A stretch of DNA of 22,277 bases from a virus. Position 1 is the stretch's first letter; each line of letters starts with the position of its first letter. Below, piece by piece: positions 1 through 8,900 of this stretch. The stretch is taken from the IMG/VR virus record IMGVR_UViG_3300011187_000066, positions 1 to 22,277 of that record; one strand, written 5' to 3'. The notes beneath the pieces were generated by a model. That model ran no database searches, was not told the DNA's origin, and saw nothing but the letters and a program-made list of their open reading frames with translations. Both the position numbers and the translations under genes were made by a program.

Positions 1-76
1 CCGCTTCCGGCTCCTTAGAAGCCTGGCCTGTCAATTTGCGGAACCACGTGGTCAGCCATACGAAGAATGCGTCCAT
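1..76 (-). CDS. 5' end of an unknown small gene, cut by the window edge
   Basis: The open frame starts at an ATG (minus strand, first base 76) and stays open to the window edge. The visible N-terminus is MDAFFVWLTTWFRKLTGQAS followed by KEPEA. A good ribosome binding site, AGGAG, lies 7 nt upstream of the ATG, in the 19-nt gap after the stop of the 136-residue gene. The start is rich in aromatic and hydrophobic residues, then turns basic, so it could be a short amphipathic or membrane-associated N-terminus. Too little is visible to name a family. It is probably co-transcribed with the preceding gene. Confidence 0.6.
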   Translation of the reverse strand, partial: MDAFFVWLTTWFRKLTGQASKEPEA

Positions 77-95
77 GGGGTCTCTCCTGTGCGAG

Positions 96-506
96 TTAGG
101 CTTCGGGCATCCGCAGCGTCAATGAGTTAATCTTGACCACGTCCCCCGCGACAAAGGTGTCTTTGTCGAAGACCAGATCACGGGTAGGGTTCGATGGTCC
201 GCCTGCGCTGCCCTGGAGAATCGCCGTACCTCCGCTATCGAGGATGCGGAAATACCCCGGGTCACCGTCGGCATCGGCATCGACGTCATCGCCAATGGCA
301 TTGGCAGCCGTGGTTGCTAGGCCGCCGCCGTCAGATCCGGCGGGAAAGGCGTCACTCGCCAGGGTATTCGTGCCCAGCAGCGTGCCAGTCGCTGCCGTTT
401 CGACCGTGTCGGGCTCAGATCCGGTATACACCTTGATTTCCCCGTTATCGGGGAGAGCAGCAACAGCATTGAGAGCGGTGATGGCCGCAGCGTTAGAAAG
501 TCGCAT
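96..506 (-). CDS. Small phage virion-type protein (136 aa), function unknown
   Basis: The protein resembles a family of about 130-residue proteins common in phage structural modules. These begin with a short helix (MRLSNAAAITALNAVAAL), continue with an 'I.VYTG..P' strand and an Ala/Thr-rich 'ATGTLLG' segment, and then show a 'GYFRI.DSGGTAILQGSAGG' strand pair and a C-terminal 'VKINSLTLRMPEA' strand. I know no firmly assigned function; capsid decoration or tail accessory roles are guesses. The ATG at 506 has AGAGGG 7 nt upstream. It lies 24 nt downstream of the predicted +1 of the dyad at 531-547, so this gene probably heads its own transcript. The gene before it (nozzle) ends 67 nt upstream. 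Confidence 0.8.
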   Translation of the reverse strand: MRLSNAAAITALNAVAALPDNGEIKVYTGSEPDTVETAATGTLLGTNTLASDAFPAGSDGGGLATTAANAIGDDVDADADGDPGYFRILDSGGTAILQGSAGGPSNPTRDLVFDKDTFVAGDVVKINSLTLRMPEA

Positions 507-530
507 AAGAGGTCCCTCTGGATGTTTGAC

Positions 531-547
531 TATAGGCGCTGCCTATA
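531..547 (-). promoter_or_regulatory. Promoter-like 17-bp dyad, copy A
   Basis: On the minus strand it reads TATAGGCAGCGCCTATA: perfect 7-bp inverted arms around a 3-nt spacer, followed by G. It sits in the 67-nt gap between the nozzle gene and the 136-residue gene and matches copies B (2958-2974) and C (16228-16244) at 13 of 17 positions. The CTATAG right end resembles the initiation region of T7/SP6-type single-subunit RNA polymerase promoters. A 7-bp stem with a 3-nt loop also resembles N4 virion polymerase promoters. The promoter role is inferred; an operator is the alternative. Confidence 0.5.
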
Positions 548-573
548 TTATAAACCCAAACACCCGTATATCT

Positions 574-2196
574 CTACCCGATTTCTGATAAGTCCTCATA
601 AAGCCCTGCGTAGACGATCTCCTGCGTCCCGCTGACTTCGATCGACCAGCTCAAGGATTCAAAGCCCGAAGGCAGTGGTACGATGCGCTCTGCGACATTG
701 CCAGAGAACACGGTATTGATCTGCCCCCACCGATCACCAGCTTTCAGGACAACCTGCACTGGATAGTCATTCGCGACCAGCTCCAGGAAAGCGAAGTTGG
801 TTGGCGTCGGCAGTGTGTAGACTTTACTCCGCCAGACATATGGCAGTTTGCCGCCTGCATCAAATACCGCCACGGTGTTGCTGTCCGGGTCGCGCACTAG
901 CAGGTTACCCGTAGGCATATCGTGATACGCCAACCCGGAGTACAAGCTGGTTGTTGTAATCGCGTTCTTCCCAGCCAGCGGGTCAAATACCAGCCCCTGG
1001 CGCTCGCCCGCCCCGTTGTCCCAGAACAAGACATAACGCCCTTCACTGTTGCCGCCGATACTGTTTGTCGGCACCTGCCCCCGCCACAGATTGTTCGTAT
1101 AGAACTCCTCTGTCAGCAGGATGAATTTTAACCCCTCTACAGCAACCAACCCATCCGGGCTTTGGTAGATGGCCCAGCCGCCCATGTCGACCAGCGAACG
1201 CGCCGAGCTACATGCATAGCCTTTCTCAGGTTCAAAGACCGTCATCGAGGCCGGGTGCGCCCCGGTAATTAGCACGGGCATGCCGTTAGTTACCACTAAC
1301 AGCCCGGCGCTGATCCATTTCGTGGCCTTGATTTCGTCGCGGATCGTGATGCTGTACTCGGTAGGCCATGCATGGGGCAGGTAGGGTTCCGAGAAATACA
1401 CGGTGCGCTTGCTGAACCCGGAAAGAATACCGTTTGGGCCGTACTCCATACCCTGCAATGGTCCATCCGGCCATAACGAGCTGTTGTCATCCGGCGGCCC
1501 TGACCAGGTCGTTGACGGGAGCACTTCCTGGAGTTCTTCATTCAGTACGTTATCGGTGAAGCCCTGGCTGAAAAAGGGCACTTCCCCGGCGAACTGGAAC
1601 ACGGTGCTTTCGGTACCGCTGTTGGAACGGTAGATGCGCAGCTTCGCACCAGCGCCCAGGTTATAATCCCCTGACGGCTTGGTTGTAAAGGTGACGGACA
1701 GCGGTTCGTTGCGGTTCCGCAGTTTGCCGATTGTCGGCAGGCACGGCGGCCCTTCTGCACCGAAACCATCTACCACGGTCACGACGTAGTAGACTGTCTC
1801 CACCTCCACCAGAGTATCCGGATCTTCGATGACGACCGGGCCGCTGACGGTGGGCGTGCCCGGCGCAGGGACCCCGAGCCGATACACCCCGGCACCCGAG
1901 CGCACCTTGGGGTACGTGCTGTCGGTGATATAGACCCGCTGGTGAACGTCATTCACCACAGGCGACAGGACCGCGTGTGTCGGCTCGCTGAACTGGAGCC
2001 ACGCGCCCTGATAACGAAAAATGGTGTCGGTACCAACGTTGAGGTTCGCCCCGGTCGTGGCCGGTTCGCGCAAGGACCGCAAGGTGTTTTCTTCAAACAG
2101 GCAATTCTCTGCCTCCTGGGCCAACTCGTCAGACAGTCGTCGGGGGTCAACTTTTGGCGCGATGCCCCCGAAATTCTCCTGGCGGATAAAGGTCAT
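574..2196 (-). CDS. Tail nozzle / tail tubular B-like protein (540 aa)
   Basis: This is probably the distal tail tube (nozzle) protein that closes the short tail below the adaptor. The N-terminus 'FGGIAPKVDPRRL..ELAQEAENCLFEENTLRSLREP' matches the opening typical of T7 gp12-like and related podoviral nozzle proteins: a Gly-X-X-Pro-X-X-Asp segment, then an Ala/Asn helix and 'L..L..P'. The body is long and beta-rich, with repeated Gly/Pro turns and Trp/Tyr-rich strands consistent with a propeller-like fold. It ends in 'WSIEVSGTQEIVYAGLYED', also usual for this group. The ATG at 2196 overlaps the stop of the M15 peptidase gene as ATGA and has GGAG 8 nt upstream. P22 gp10-type stabilisation proteins are the close alternative. 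The fold assignment rests on pattern memory, not a search. Confidence 0.65.
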   Translation of the reverse strand: MTFIRQENFGGIAPKVDPRRLSDELAQEAENCLFEENTLRSLREPATTGANLNVGTDTIFRYQGAWLQFSEPTHAVLSPVVNDVHQRVYITDSTYPKVRSGAGVYRLGVPAPGTPTVSGPVVIEDPDTLVEVETVYYVVTVVDGFGAEGPPCLPTIGKLRNRNEPLSVTFTTKPSGDYNLGAGAKLRIYRSNSGTESTVFQFAGEVPFFSQGFTDNVLNEELQEVLPSTTWSGPPDDNSSLWPDGPLQGMEYGPNGILSGFSKRTVYFSEPYLPHAWPTEYSITIRDEIKATKWISAGLLVVTNGMPVLITGAHPASMTVFEPEKGYACSSARSLVDMGGWAIYQSPDGLVAVEGLKFILLTEEFYTNNLWRGQVPTNSIGGNSEGRYVLFWDNGAGERQGLVFDPLAGKNAITTTSLYSGLAYHDMPTGNLLVRDPDSNTVAVFDAGGKLPYVWRSKVYTLPTPTNFAFLELVANDYPVQVVLKAGDRWGQINTVFSGNVAERIVPLPSGFESLSWSIEVSGTQEIVYAGLYEDLSEIG

Positions 2197-2651
2197 GGGG
2201 AGAACTCCATCAGTGGGCGTACATTGCGGACGTCGCCGTGGAACCAGCTTACCCCGGTCTCCATTGCCGTCAGGTAAGGAAACCGTCCGGGGAACTTCCT
2301 GATGTCATTACGCACTTCGGTCGCATGGGCATCCCGGAACAGCGCGTCAAAAGCCCGGCCATACTTGTGCTGGCTGTAGGAGAGCAGGTACTGGTTGACC
2401 CCCTCAATCTCGCCGTGTTGTTCTATCCAAAATTCAGGGGTGCGCAGGCCGGACTGTGTCCGGTGCCCGTAAGTTTCTGCCAGCTCCTGCGAGAACCAGG
2501 TGTTGATGAACATCGGCCCGAAGCGTTTACGAAGCTGGTCGATAGTCGCCAGCATACGGCTATCGAGTAGCTGCCACGCCGCGTTCCCCCGCTCCGCATA
2601 GATAGATGGGGGGATCAGCTCTTGTAGAGCAAAATAATCAGCCTGCTTCAT
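2193..2651 (-). CDS. M15-type peptidoglycan endopeptidase, likely endolysin (152 aa)
   Basis: The protein looks like a compact zinc peptidase of the M15 (D-Ala-D-Ala carboxypeptidase / L-alanyl-D-glutamate endopeptidase) fold that cleaves peptidoglycan peptide stems. It has the motif S-x-H-x-x-G-x-A-x-D as SQHKYGRAFD at residues 93-102, giving H95 and D102 as metal ligands. E131 and H138 in 'METGVSWFHGD' supply the catalytic acid and third ligand. The upstream 'SGLRTPEFW' (67-75) fits the substrate-binding arginine region. No signal peptide is seen, so export would need the holin-like neighbour. Its start overlaps the end of that membrane protein gene by 14 nt, and its stop overlaps the nozzle start, so all three are probably translated from one message. 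Because it lies among virion genes, a virion-borne lysin is possible. Confidence 0.78.
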   Translation of the reverse strand: MKQADYFALQELIPPSIYAERGNAAWQLLDSRMLATIDQLRKRFGPMFINTWFSQELAETYGHRTQSGLRTPEFWIEQHGEIEGVNQYLLSYSQHKYGRAFDALFRDAHATEVRNDIRKFPGRFPYLTAMETGVSWFHGDVRNVRPLMEFSP

Positions 2652-2940
2652 TGGGTATGATTTGCGAGTACAACAGGGTACGGATCTCAGAGAGCGCTTC
2701 TGTGTGCTGGTTCTGACGCTCGCGGTTAACCATAATGGCTTCTTTGACCGCGCTTACATTACGGTCAATGGCCTCCACCTCGATTTCCAGCTTGGAATAG
2801 GAATCCAGGTGGCGCTCCATTTTGGCAGCCACATCGCTGACCCAGAAAACCCATCCTGCGATTGACACGACGATCGCGAAAATAAGCATACCGGCGACAC
2901 TGACGGCAATCTTTTCCAAGGGGCTTCCTGTAAGCGTCAT
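2638..2940 (-). CDS. Single-TM coiled-coil membrane protein, candidate holin or spanin-like (100 aa)
   Basis: The protein has a short N-terminus (MTLTGSPLEK), one strongly hydrophobic helix at about residues 11-34 (IAVSVAGMLIFAIVVSIAGW and on), then about 65 charged helical residues with heptad-like spacing (MERHLDSYSKLEIEVEAIDR and on). This layout fits a class III-type holin or a short Rz-like inner-membrane spanin. No lipoprotein partner was found in another frame. It directly precedes the M15 peptidase gene with a 14-nt overlap, which supports a lysis role. I chose the ATG at 2940 (GGAG 12 nt and GAG 7 nt upstream) because the alternative in-frame TTG at 2958 has no good binding site and overlaps promoter-like dyad B. 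The TTG form would add six residues. Confidence 0.65.
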   Translation of the reverse strand: MTLTGSPLEKIAVSVAGMLIFAIVVSIAGWVFWVSDVAAKMERHLDSYSKLEIEVEAIDRNVSAVKEAIMVNRERQNQHTEALSEIRTLLYSQIIPNEAG

Positions 2941-2957
2941 ACTGTGGCTCGACTCCA

Positions 2958-2974
2958 AATAGGTGATGCCTATA
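2958..2974 (-). promoter_or_regulatory. Promoter-like 17-bp dyad, copy B (imperfect)
   Basis: On the minus strand it reads TATAGGCATCACCTATT, lying in the short gap between the 2279-codon gene (stop at 2985) and the lysis-like pair. Five of the seven arm pairs match perfectly. TATAGGCA and CCTAT are identical to copies A and C. The expected G at +1 is replaced (TTTGG), so it may be weaker. An A-rich stretch (TAAAA) lies just upstream, as T/A-rich DNA does at A. Its position suggests that it drives the lysis pair and nozzle. Confidence 0.42.
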
Positions 2975-2984
2975 TTTTACCACA

Positions 2985-5900
2985 TCACTCGTACAGGGCC
3001 GACCGCAAACTGTTCGTCTGCGATATTCCTGGGATTGAGCGCACAAGCTCATTCCGGGTAATGCCTTTATCCCCCAGCAGGTCCCACAGATGACTGGCCG
3101 TGGGACCTGCGCCAAAGGAAGCGCTGTACATATTCGGGTTCCCCGCCAGCGTGTCGATCACCGGGTCGAAGAACGGCATGCTGGTAAACAGCCCCGTGCG
3201 GTCCAGCGCTTTGCCGGTGGTCTTTAGGATGCTGCCGTCGTTTGCCCCCCAGGTACCGTCGTGCCCGAGACTCTTGATCCGGTTACGCAGCTCATCGGAC
3301 AACGCGCCGAACGCCATGAACACGAACAACATCGGCACCGTCATATAGAGGATGTCCGCTGCCGCCGTGACCGGGTCATCCGGGTTTTCCCGGATACGGG
3401 TCTCCATTTCCCGGGCCAGTCCGCCAACGATTCGCTTGTTGAAGCTGTAGGCGAACGTCTTCAGATGGAAGATGAACGTGCCCACCGGATGACTGGCCCA
3501 GGTGGGGCGCTCGGAGGCATTGGGACGCAACACCGACTCATCAATGAACGTGTTCAGTGAGTCACGGACTTTCTTGGCATCCCGGGCAGCCCCGCTATTA
3601 CCCCGACGGCCCATGGCTTTCTGGGTGCCGTGTCGGCGCACGGACTCCTGGAACCGCTGCACGGTTGCGATGTCAATATCCAGCTCATCGAGGTAGCGCT
3701 GATGCCGACTGGACCCCTTCTGGGCTTCCGCTGCCGCTTCTTCCAGGAACCGCATGCCGACTTTCAGCGACACGGCGCGGCTGTAATTCACAACGGCGTC
3801 GTTGCCGTTGAACTTGAACATATAGGGGAGCATGTTGCGGAATACCCGGCCTTTGCCGCCGTCTTCCCAGCGCGACCACATTTCTGTGGCCATGGCAGCA
3901 CCCATGTCATCCTGCGACGCACCGATGATACGAGCCGTCTCGCGGATTTCCTGGCCGTTTTTCGCCGTTTCCCAGATCACCCGGCGAAATTCGCGAATAC
4001 CGATCTCCCCGCGTGCCCGGGAAAACGCAGCAGCTACTTCCGGCACTGATGCGATACCGGAGAAGGCCAGCGTGCGCAGTGACTCATACGCCCGGATCTC
4101 ACCGATCATGTTGTATTGCAGCGTATTCGGGTCCAGCGGGTCGGCCCGGTCCAGCGCATGATCCACCAGTTTATGTGCCCGCTTGGTAAACGCCTGGCGC
4201 TCTTCTGTCGTCATGCCCTCAGTCCGCTCTTCCAGGACCCGCTCCATAACAGCATCGAGCCGGGCATCCGGATGCAGCCACATGATGACGCCTTCTCCGT
4301 TGTACGCGGCAAGCCCTCGGCGCTGTGCGTCCTCGATGCCCTTCGCCAGCCAGGCATCCTTGGCTTCCTGCGTCCCGTTGTCGTAATCATCAGGGACCAG
4401 TTCATATCGACTCAGATACCCTTCCAGCGCTTCCCGGTTCTTTTTCTCGGCCCGGGCACGCGCTGCCGGTTCCATATCCGCCAGGGTCGAAGGCTTGGTA
4501 TAGCCGTCGAGGAAATGGAACCCGCCAAAGATGCGACGATGCTCCGCTTCCCGCGTGTACTTGGCGATGTAGCTGGTCAGCGCCTGGTACGGGTCATCGT
4601 TCAGAAACCCAGCGTCCATCAGCTTGCGCGCTGTTTCGGTGTCGATCTCCCGGTCGAACTGGATCGGCAGTTTCTTTGGTGCGTAACCGTCAAAGTCGCG
4701 GAACGAGCGCTGCTCGGTCATACGCTGGTGCAGGTCGATGGCCTTGCCCCGCGTCCAGCCGGAATCCACCAGCACCTGGATAAAGTCTTCGCTCTTGCTG
4801 GTCATCCGGGACGTGTTGTAGCTGCGCGGGAAGTAGTTCTCCCATTCCCCGATCGGCAGCCCGGCGTCCAGCAGGTACTGGTGAAAGTTCTTGATGACCT
4901 TGCGCAGCTCTTTGCCTTTTTCAGACAACTGGCTGGTCGGTAGCTCCTGTGCCAGCTCCCAGAACACCAGCTTCCGGCTGCTCTCATCCATGCGCTTGGG
5001 CAGGATTTTCTGAATCTGCCCGATGAACTCGCCACGCGCCCGCCCGACAGCCGTCCAGTAGGGTGTCGCCTTTTGTATTGTGCCGGTGCGCTTGCTGATC
5101 AGATCTGCAATCTCATTCAGCTTCATAATCCGCATCTGGCTGTCGACATCCAGCAACTGCTCAAGCAGGTTTTTCGTGGTCCGCCCGGCCCGTGCTCCGA
5201 GCTGGCGCACCTGGTCGATACCCATGTTGAACCGGCGGCGGGTGATCCCGGCGTCCTTCGGTGTCATCGGGTTCGGCAGGTCCAGGTTCTCCATGTCCCC
5301 GAAGCCGAAGTCCTGCATTTCCTGGAACACGTTCTCGCCCGTGTAGGCGCGGATCACGTTCTCGAATTTCTTGTTCCGGGGATGCAGGCGCGGGTGCGTG
5401 TTCTTCTTGGTTTCGTTGAAGACGCCACGCAACTGCTCGACGCTGCTCTGGAATAGCCGCCCGGCCAGCCCACGGTTCTCTTCCGACGTTCCCCGGAGCG
5501 TTCCCCGTGCCTGGGCGGCGACCTTGTCCGCGAACCATTCCTTGAACCCACCATCGGCGGAATACGCAGCATCGTTTTCGCGGTCGTCCCGATACGCCTT
5601 GAACAACCGCTGTTGCAGTTGGCGTTCTCGCGCGTTGCGCGGGTTACGGATCACTTCCTCGATGCTGTTATAGACACCGTGGCCGACCTCGTGGCCGACG
5701 ATCGACAGCAGCAGGTCCTTCTTCTTCGTGAATCCCGGGTTGATCACGATGACGCCCGTGCGCCCGCGCGGAATAAATACGGCAGCCTTGGGAATGCCCT
5801 CGACGTAACGCGGCTTGAAGTTATCGGGGAGCGAGCCTGCGATCCTGCGCCCGTTCTTGTACCGGGGCTTGCCGCGCTGAGACTCGGTGTAGACCCGGTC

Positions 5901-8900
5901 CTCATAGCGACCGGACAGGCGTTCCCGTGCAGTTTTCCGCTCTTCGGCGGTAATGTGCCCGGCAGTATATACCTCGTCCAAGGCGGTGGCTGTCGAGACC
6001 ACCATGTTGATCCGGTCAAGGCCGACTGACTTCAGGATCCCGTCGATGAAATTGGCAATGGTGCGGCTGTTCCCGGCAGACCCCAGGTTGCCGTAGCCGA
6101 TGGTTCTACCGGCCTGGCTATTGACCGTCTTTTCAGCCGCCAGACTGATCTGTGCTGCCTGCTCCCGTTGCACTGGATCACTCTCCGCAATGAGATTCAT
6201 TGCGTCGGTCTCCAGATGGTCAAACGACAACCCGCCGCTGACCGTCATGTCATCGACTGCCTCGTTCCGGGCTTTCGCCTGCGCCAGGTTACTCCGGGCC
6301 TCTGAAACAGCTCCAGCGGCTGTTGGCGCATCGTCCGCGCGTGAGATAACCACTGGCCGTGCATCTGATCGCGTTGTCGGCTCGGGGCGCGTGCGGGGCG
6401 TCTCGGCCATCGTGCGATTCCGCGCCGGATCGTCAATCAACGACGTGTCAGAACGCAGGTAGGAATCCGTGCTTTGCAGGAACCCGTCTTCGTTATTCTC
6501 GGCATTTTCAACGCCGGTCACACCTTGGATCCCATCAGGCTCCTTGGCACCCCGGGCACGCTGTCGGGCGGTCAGGCCACGCTCACGTGCAGACACAGCA
6601 TCGCTGTGATTGCGCAGCATATCCCGTAGCATTGCCCGGGCTTCCGGGTCCGGCTTTCCATCGGCGCGTGTCGGCAGTGCCGCGTCGCGTTGATCCAGTA
6701 GCCCTTTTTCCTGCCTTTTCAGCCGCCGGAACTGCTGCTTCTGTGCGGCTGCGACATTCTGGACACCATCAACATCGCGCATTGGCGCAACCGTGCCGTC
6801 GAGCAGTTCAAACTGGGTACCGCGTAGCTCACGCAACTTGCCGTGCGCCTCGATCGCTGCCCCAGCAGCGCCTTTCGGATCACGCACGCCTTTGAACAGT
6901 TCTTCGATATTCTTGCGGGTTTTCGTTTGCTTCACCCGGGCACGGGCCGACCGCTTGCGCGCGACCTCCTCGGTGACCCGGTCCCCCGTCGGGTCGATGC
7001 TGGTGGCCTCGCCCGTTTCTTCGTCTCTACTGGCAAAGACCGTGTATCCGTCGTTCCCCTTCTTGCGGGCACGGGTGTCTGCGCCTGCCAGTTCTGACAG
7101 CCGGACCACCTTGCCCCTGCCGGTGCTGAAGTTCTTGTCGCCGCCGATTACCGGATCAACGCCGGGCGCTTCTACCAGCGACCAACCATTTTCGGCCAGC
7201 GTGGCGATTGCTGCGCCGAACGCGTTCATGTCCCACTGCCGCCCCTCCATCTGGGTCGTGGTGCCCTGATTGGTCAGGATCTGGCGGCCCATAGTCACCA
7301 GGTCGGTGCCGATGATCTTCCGCTCATTACCCTCGGAGTCAGTGATGGTCAGGATGCTATCTGCCAGCTCCTGCATACTGGTGCGTATCTGGGCGGCAAT
7401 CCGGGTCTGGCCAGCGGCCTCACGGTCTTTGGCCCGCTTGGCCATGTTCCGGTACAGTTTCCGGCGGGCATTGGTTGCCTTGCCATGGCTCGCTTCGACG
7501 AAACGGTTGGCGTATTCGCGCTCCGTGACCCGCCGGTTATTGGGGCTGCCCAGTTTCGCAAGCTGTGGGTCCTGCTCAATCAGGTTGGACGAGGCCAGTT
7601 GGTCCGGCACGAACTCCTCGGCAATCTGGAAGCCCTTGTCCGTGCGCTGCACGTGGCTGGCCATGACCATGCTGTCTTCCGGCAGCGATGCCAGTGCCGC
7701 TTCCGCTGCCTGCCGATCCGGGTAGACTTCATCCCGCAGCACGGGAGCAATCTGTGCCCCCTCCGGGGCCTGATTCTCAAGGGCGTAGTCGACACTGTCG
7801 CCGTAAACAGTGTCTATATCCCGCGTCATGGTCGCGGCGTCAAAGTCCCCACCTTCCCAGCCGTCCTGGGACTCGAAATCCTCCAGATCTGTCGGGGCAC
7901 TTGTCTTCTCTGGCTCCTGCTCGGGCACGTAGTCCGCCCGTTGATGGCCGGACTGATCAGCGTCCTCGTTCAGGATCCGGTTGAACGCGGGGCCGACCAG
8001 CGTCATCAACTGCTGCTGGATTTCCTCGCTGACCGTGCGTTCGCCGTTGAGCACCTGCCGCGCGCCTTCGCGTACCTTCGGGTCGCGGATCGTTTCATTG
8101 AGCGCGGCTTGTAGAGCCGACTGCTCCCGGCTGTCCATGGTGCTTTCAATGACCTGGTCTGACCGGCGCTGCTCTTCAGGCTGCTTGTCCAGTTGCTGGA
8201 CTTCCAGCGTATCCCCGCCCCGGTCAATGGTGACTGAGTCTCCCCGGTTGGTCATCCGGGCCTGGATCACTTCTTCCTGGGTAGCGACGCCTACGTCACC
8301 CCCTTCCGGGGCCTGCCGCATCGCTTCTTCGATGTCGGCATTGATATCGTCGTCGTTGGTCGCCCGCTCAAAAATCGGGTTGCCACGGGCATCCTGGGCC
8401 ACGACCACCTGGCCGTTGCCTTTGCGCTTGCCGCCGGGTGCATTGAAAATCACCTGGCCCATGGTCTCTTCGTCACCGCCGGTTTCCGCGATGAGATCGG
8501 CTTTTTCCTGATTGGTCGTGTATGCGACCCCGTTCTGGGTCGGCAGCTTGATCGTGCCCTCGGGCAACGCGCTTTCATTCGGCTGGGGAGAGCCGCCCGT
8601 CACTTCCATCGTGTCCTTGCTGGAAGTCGGGTCGCCCATGGCCGCTGCCTGCGCGTCAATGGTGTCCTGCCCTTCCGGCTCCATCACGGTCGCGGCGGGT
8701 GTCTCTACCTGTGCATCAGTCCGGGCGGCAAGGCCAGCGTCCCGTTCAGCACGGCCTTCCTGCTCGTCCACCAGGTCCATGGCCGAGCGCAACGCGGAAT
8801 CGAACTCCTGGTCAATCTCCTGCTTGCGTCTGGCATAGGCTCGCCCTTCCTGGACACCGCCAACGCTTGCGCCTAGCGTGCCACCGACCAGGGCACCTTT

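Noticed and set aside
508-519. Inverted repeat AGAGG/CCTCT at the binding site of the 136-residue gene
   Set aside because: The spacer is only 2 nt, leaving at best a 4-bp RNA stem, so it is too weak to support as a control element.
531-547. Dyad A as a factor-independent terminator for the nozzle gene
   Set aside because: The stem is AT-rich at its base and no U-tract follows it; the same sequence in front of other genes fits an initiation or operator role better.
2765-3115. 116-codon Cys/Arg-rich minus-strand frame considered as an o-spanin
   Set aside because: It has no lipobox or signal peptide, and it overlaps both the giant protein end and the TM protein in another frame.
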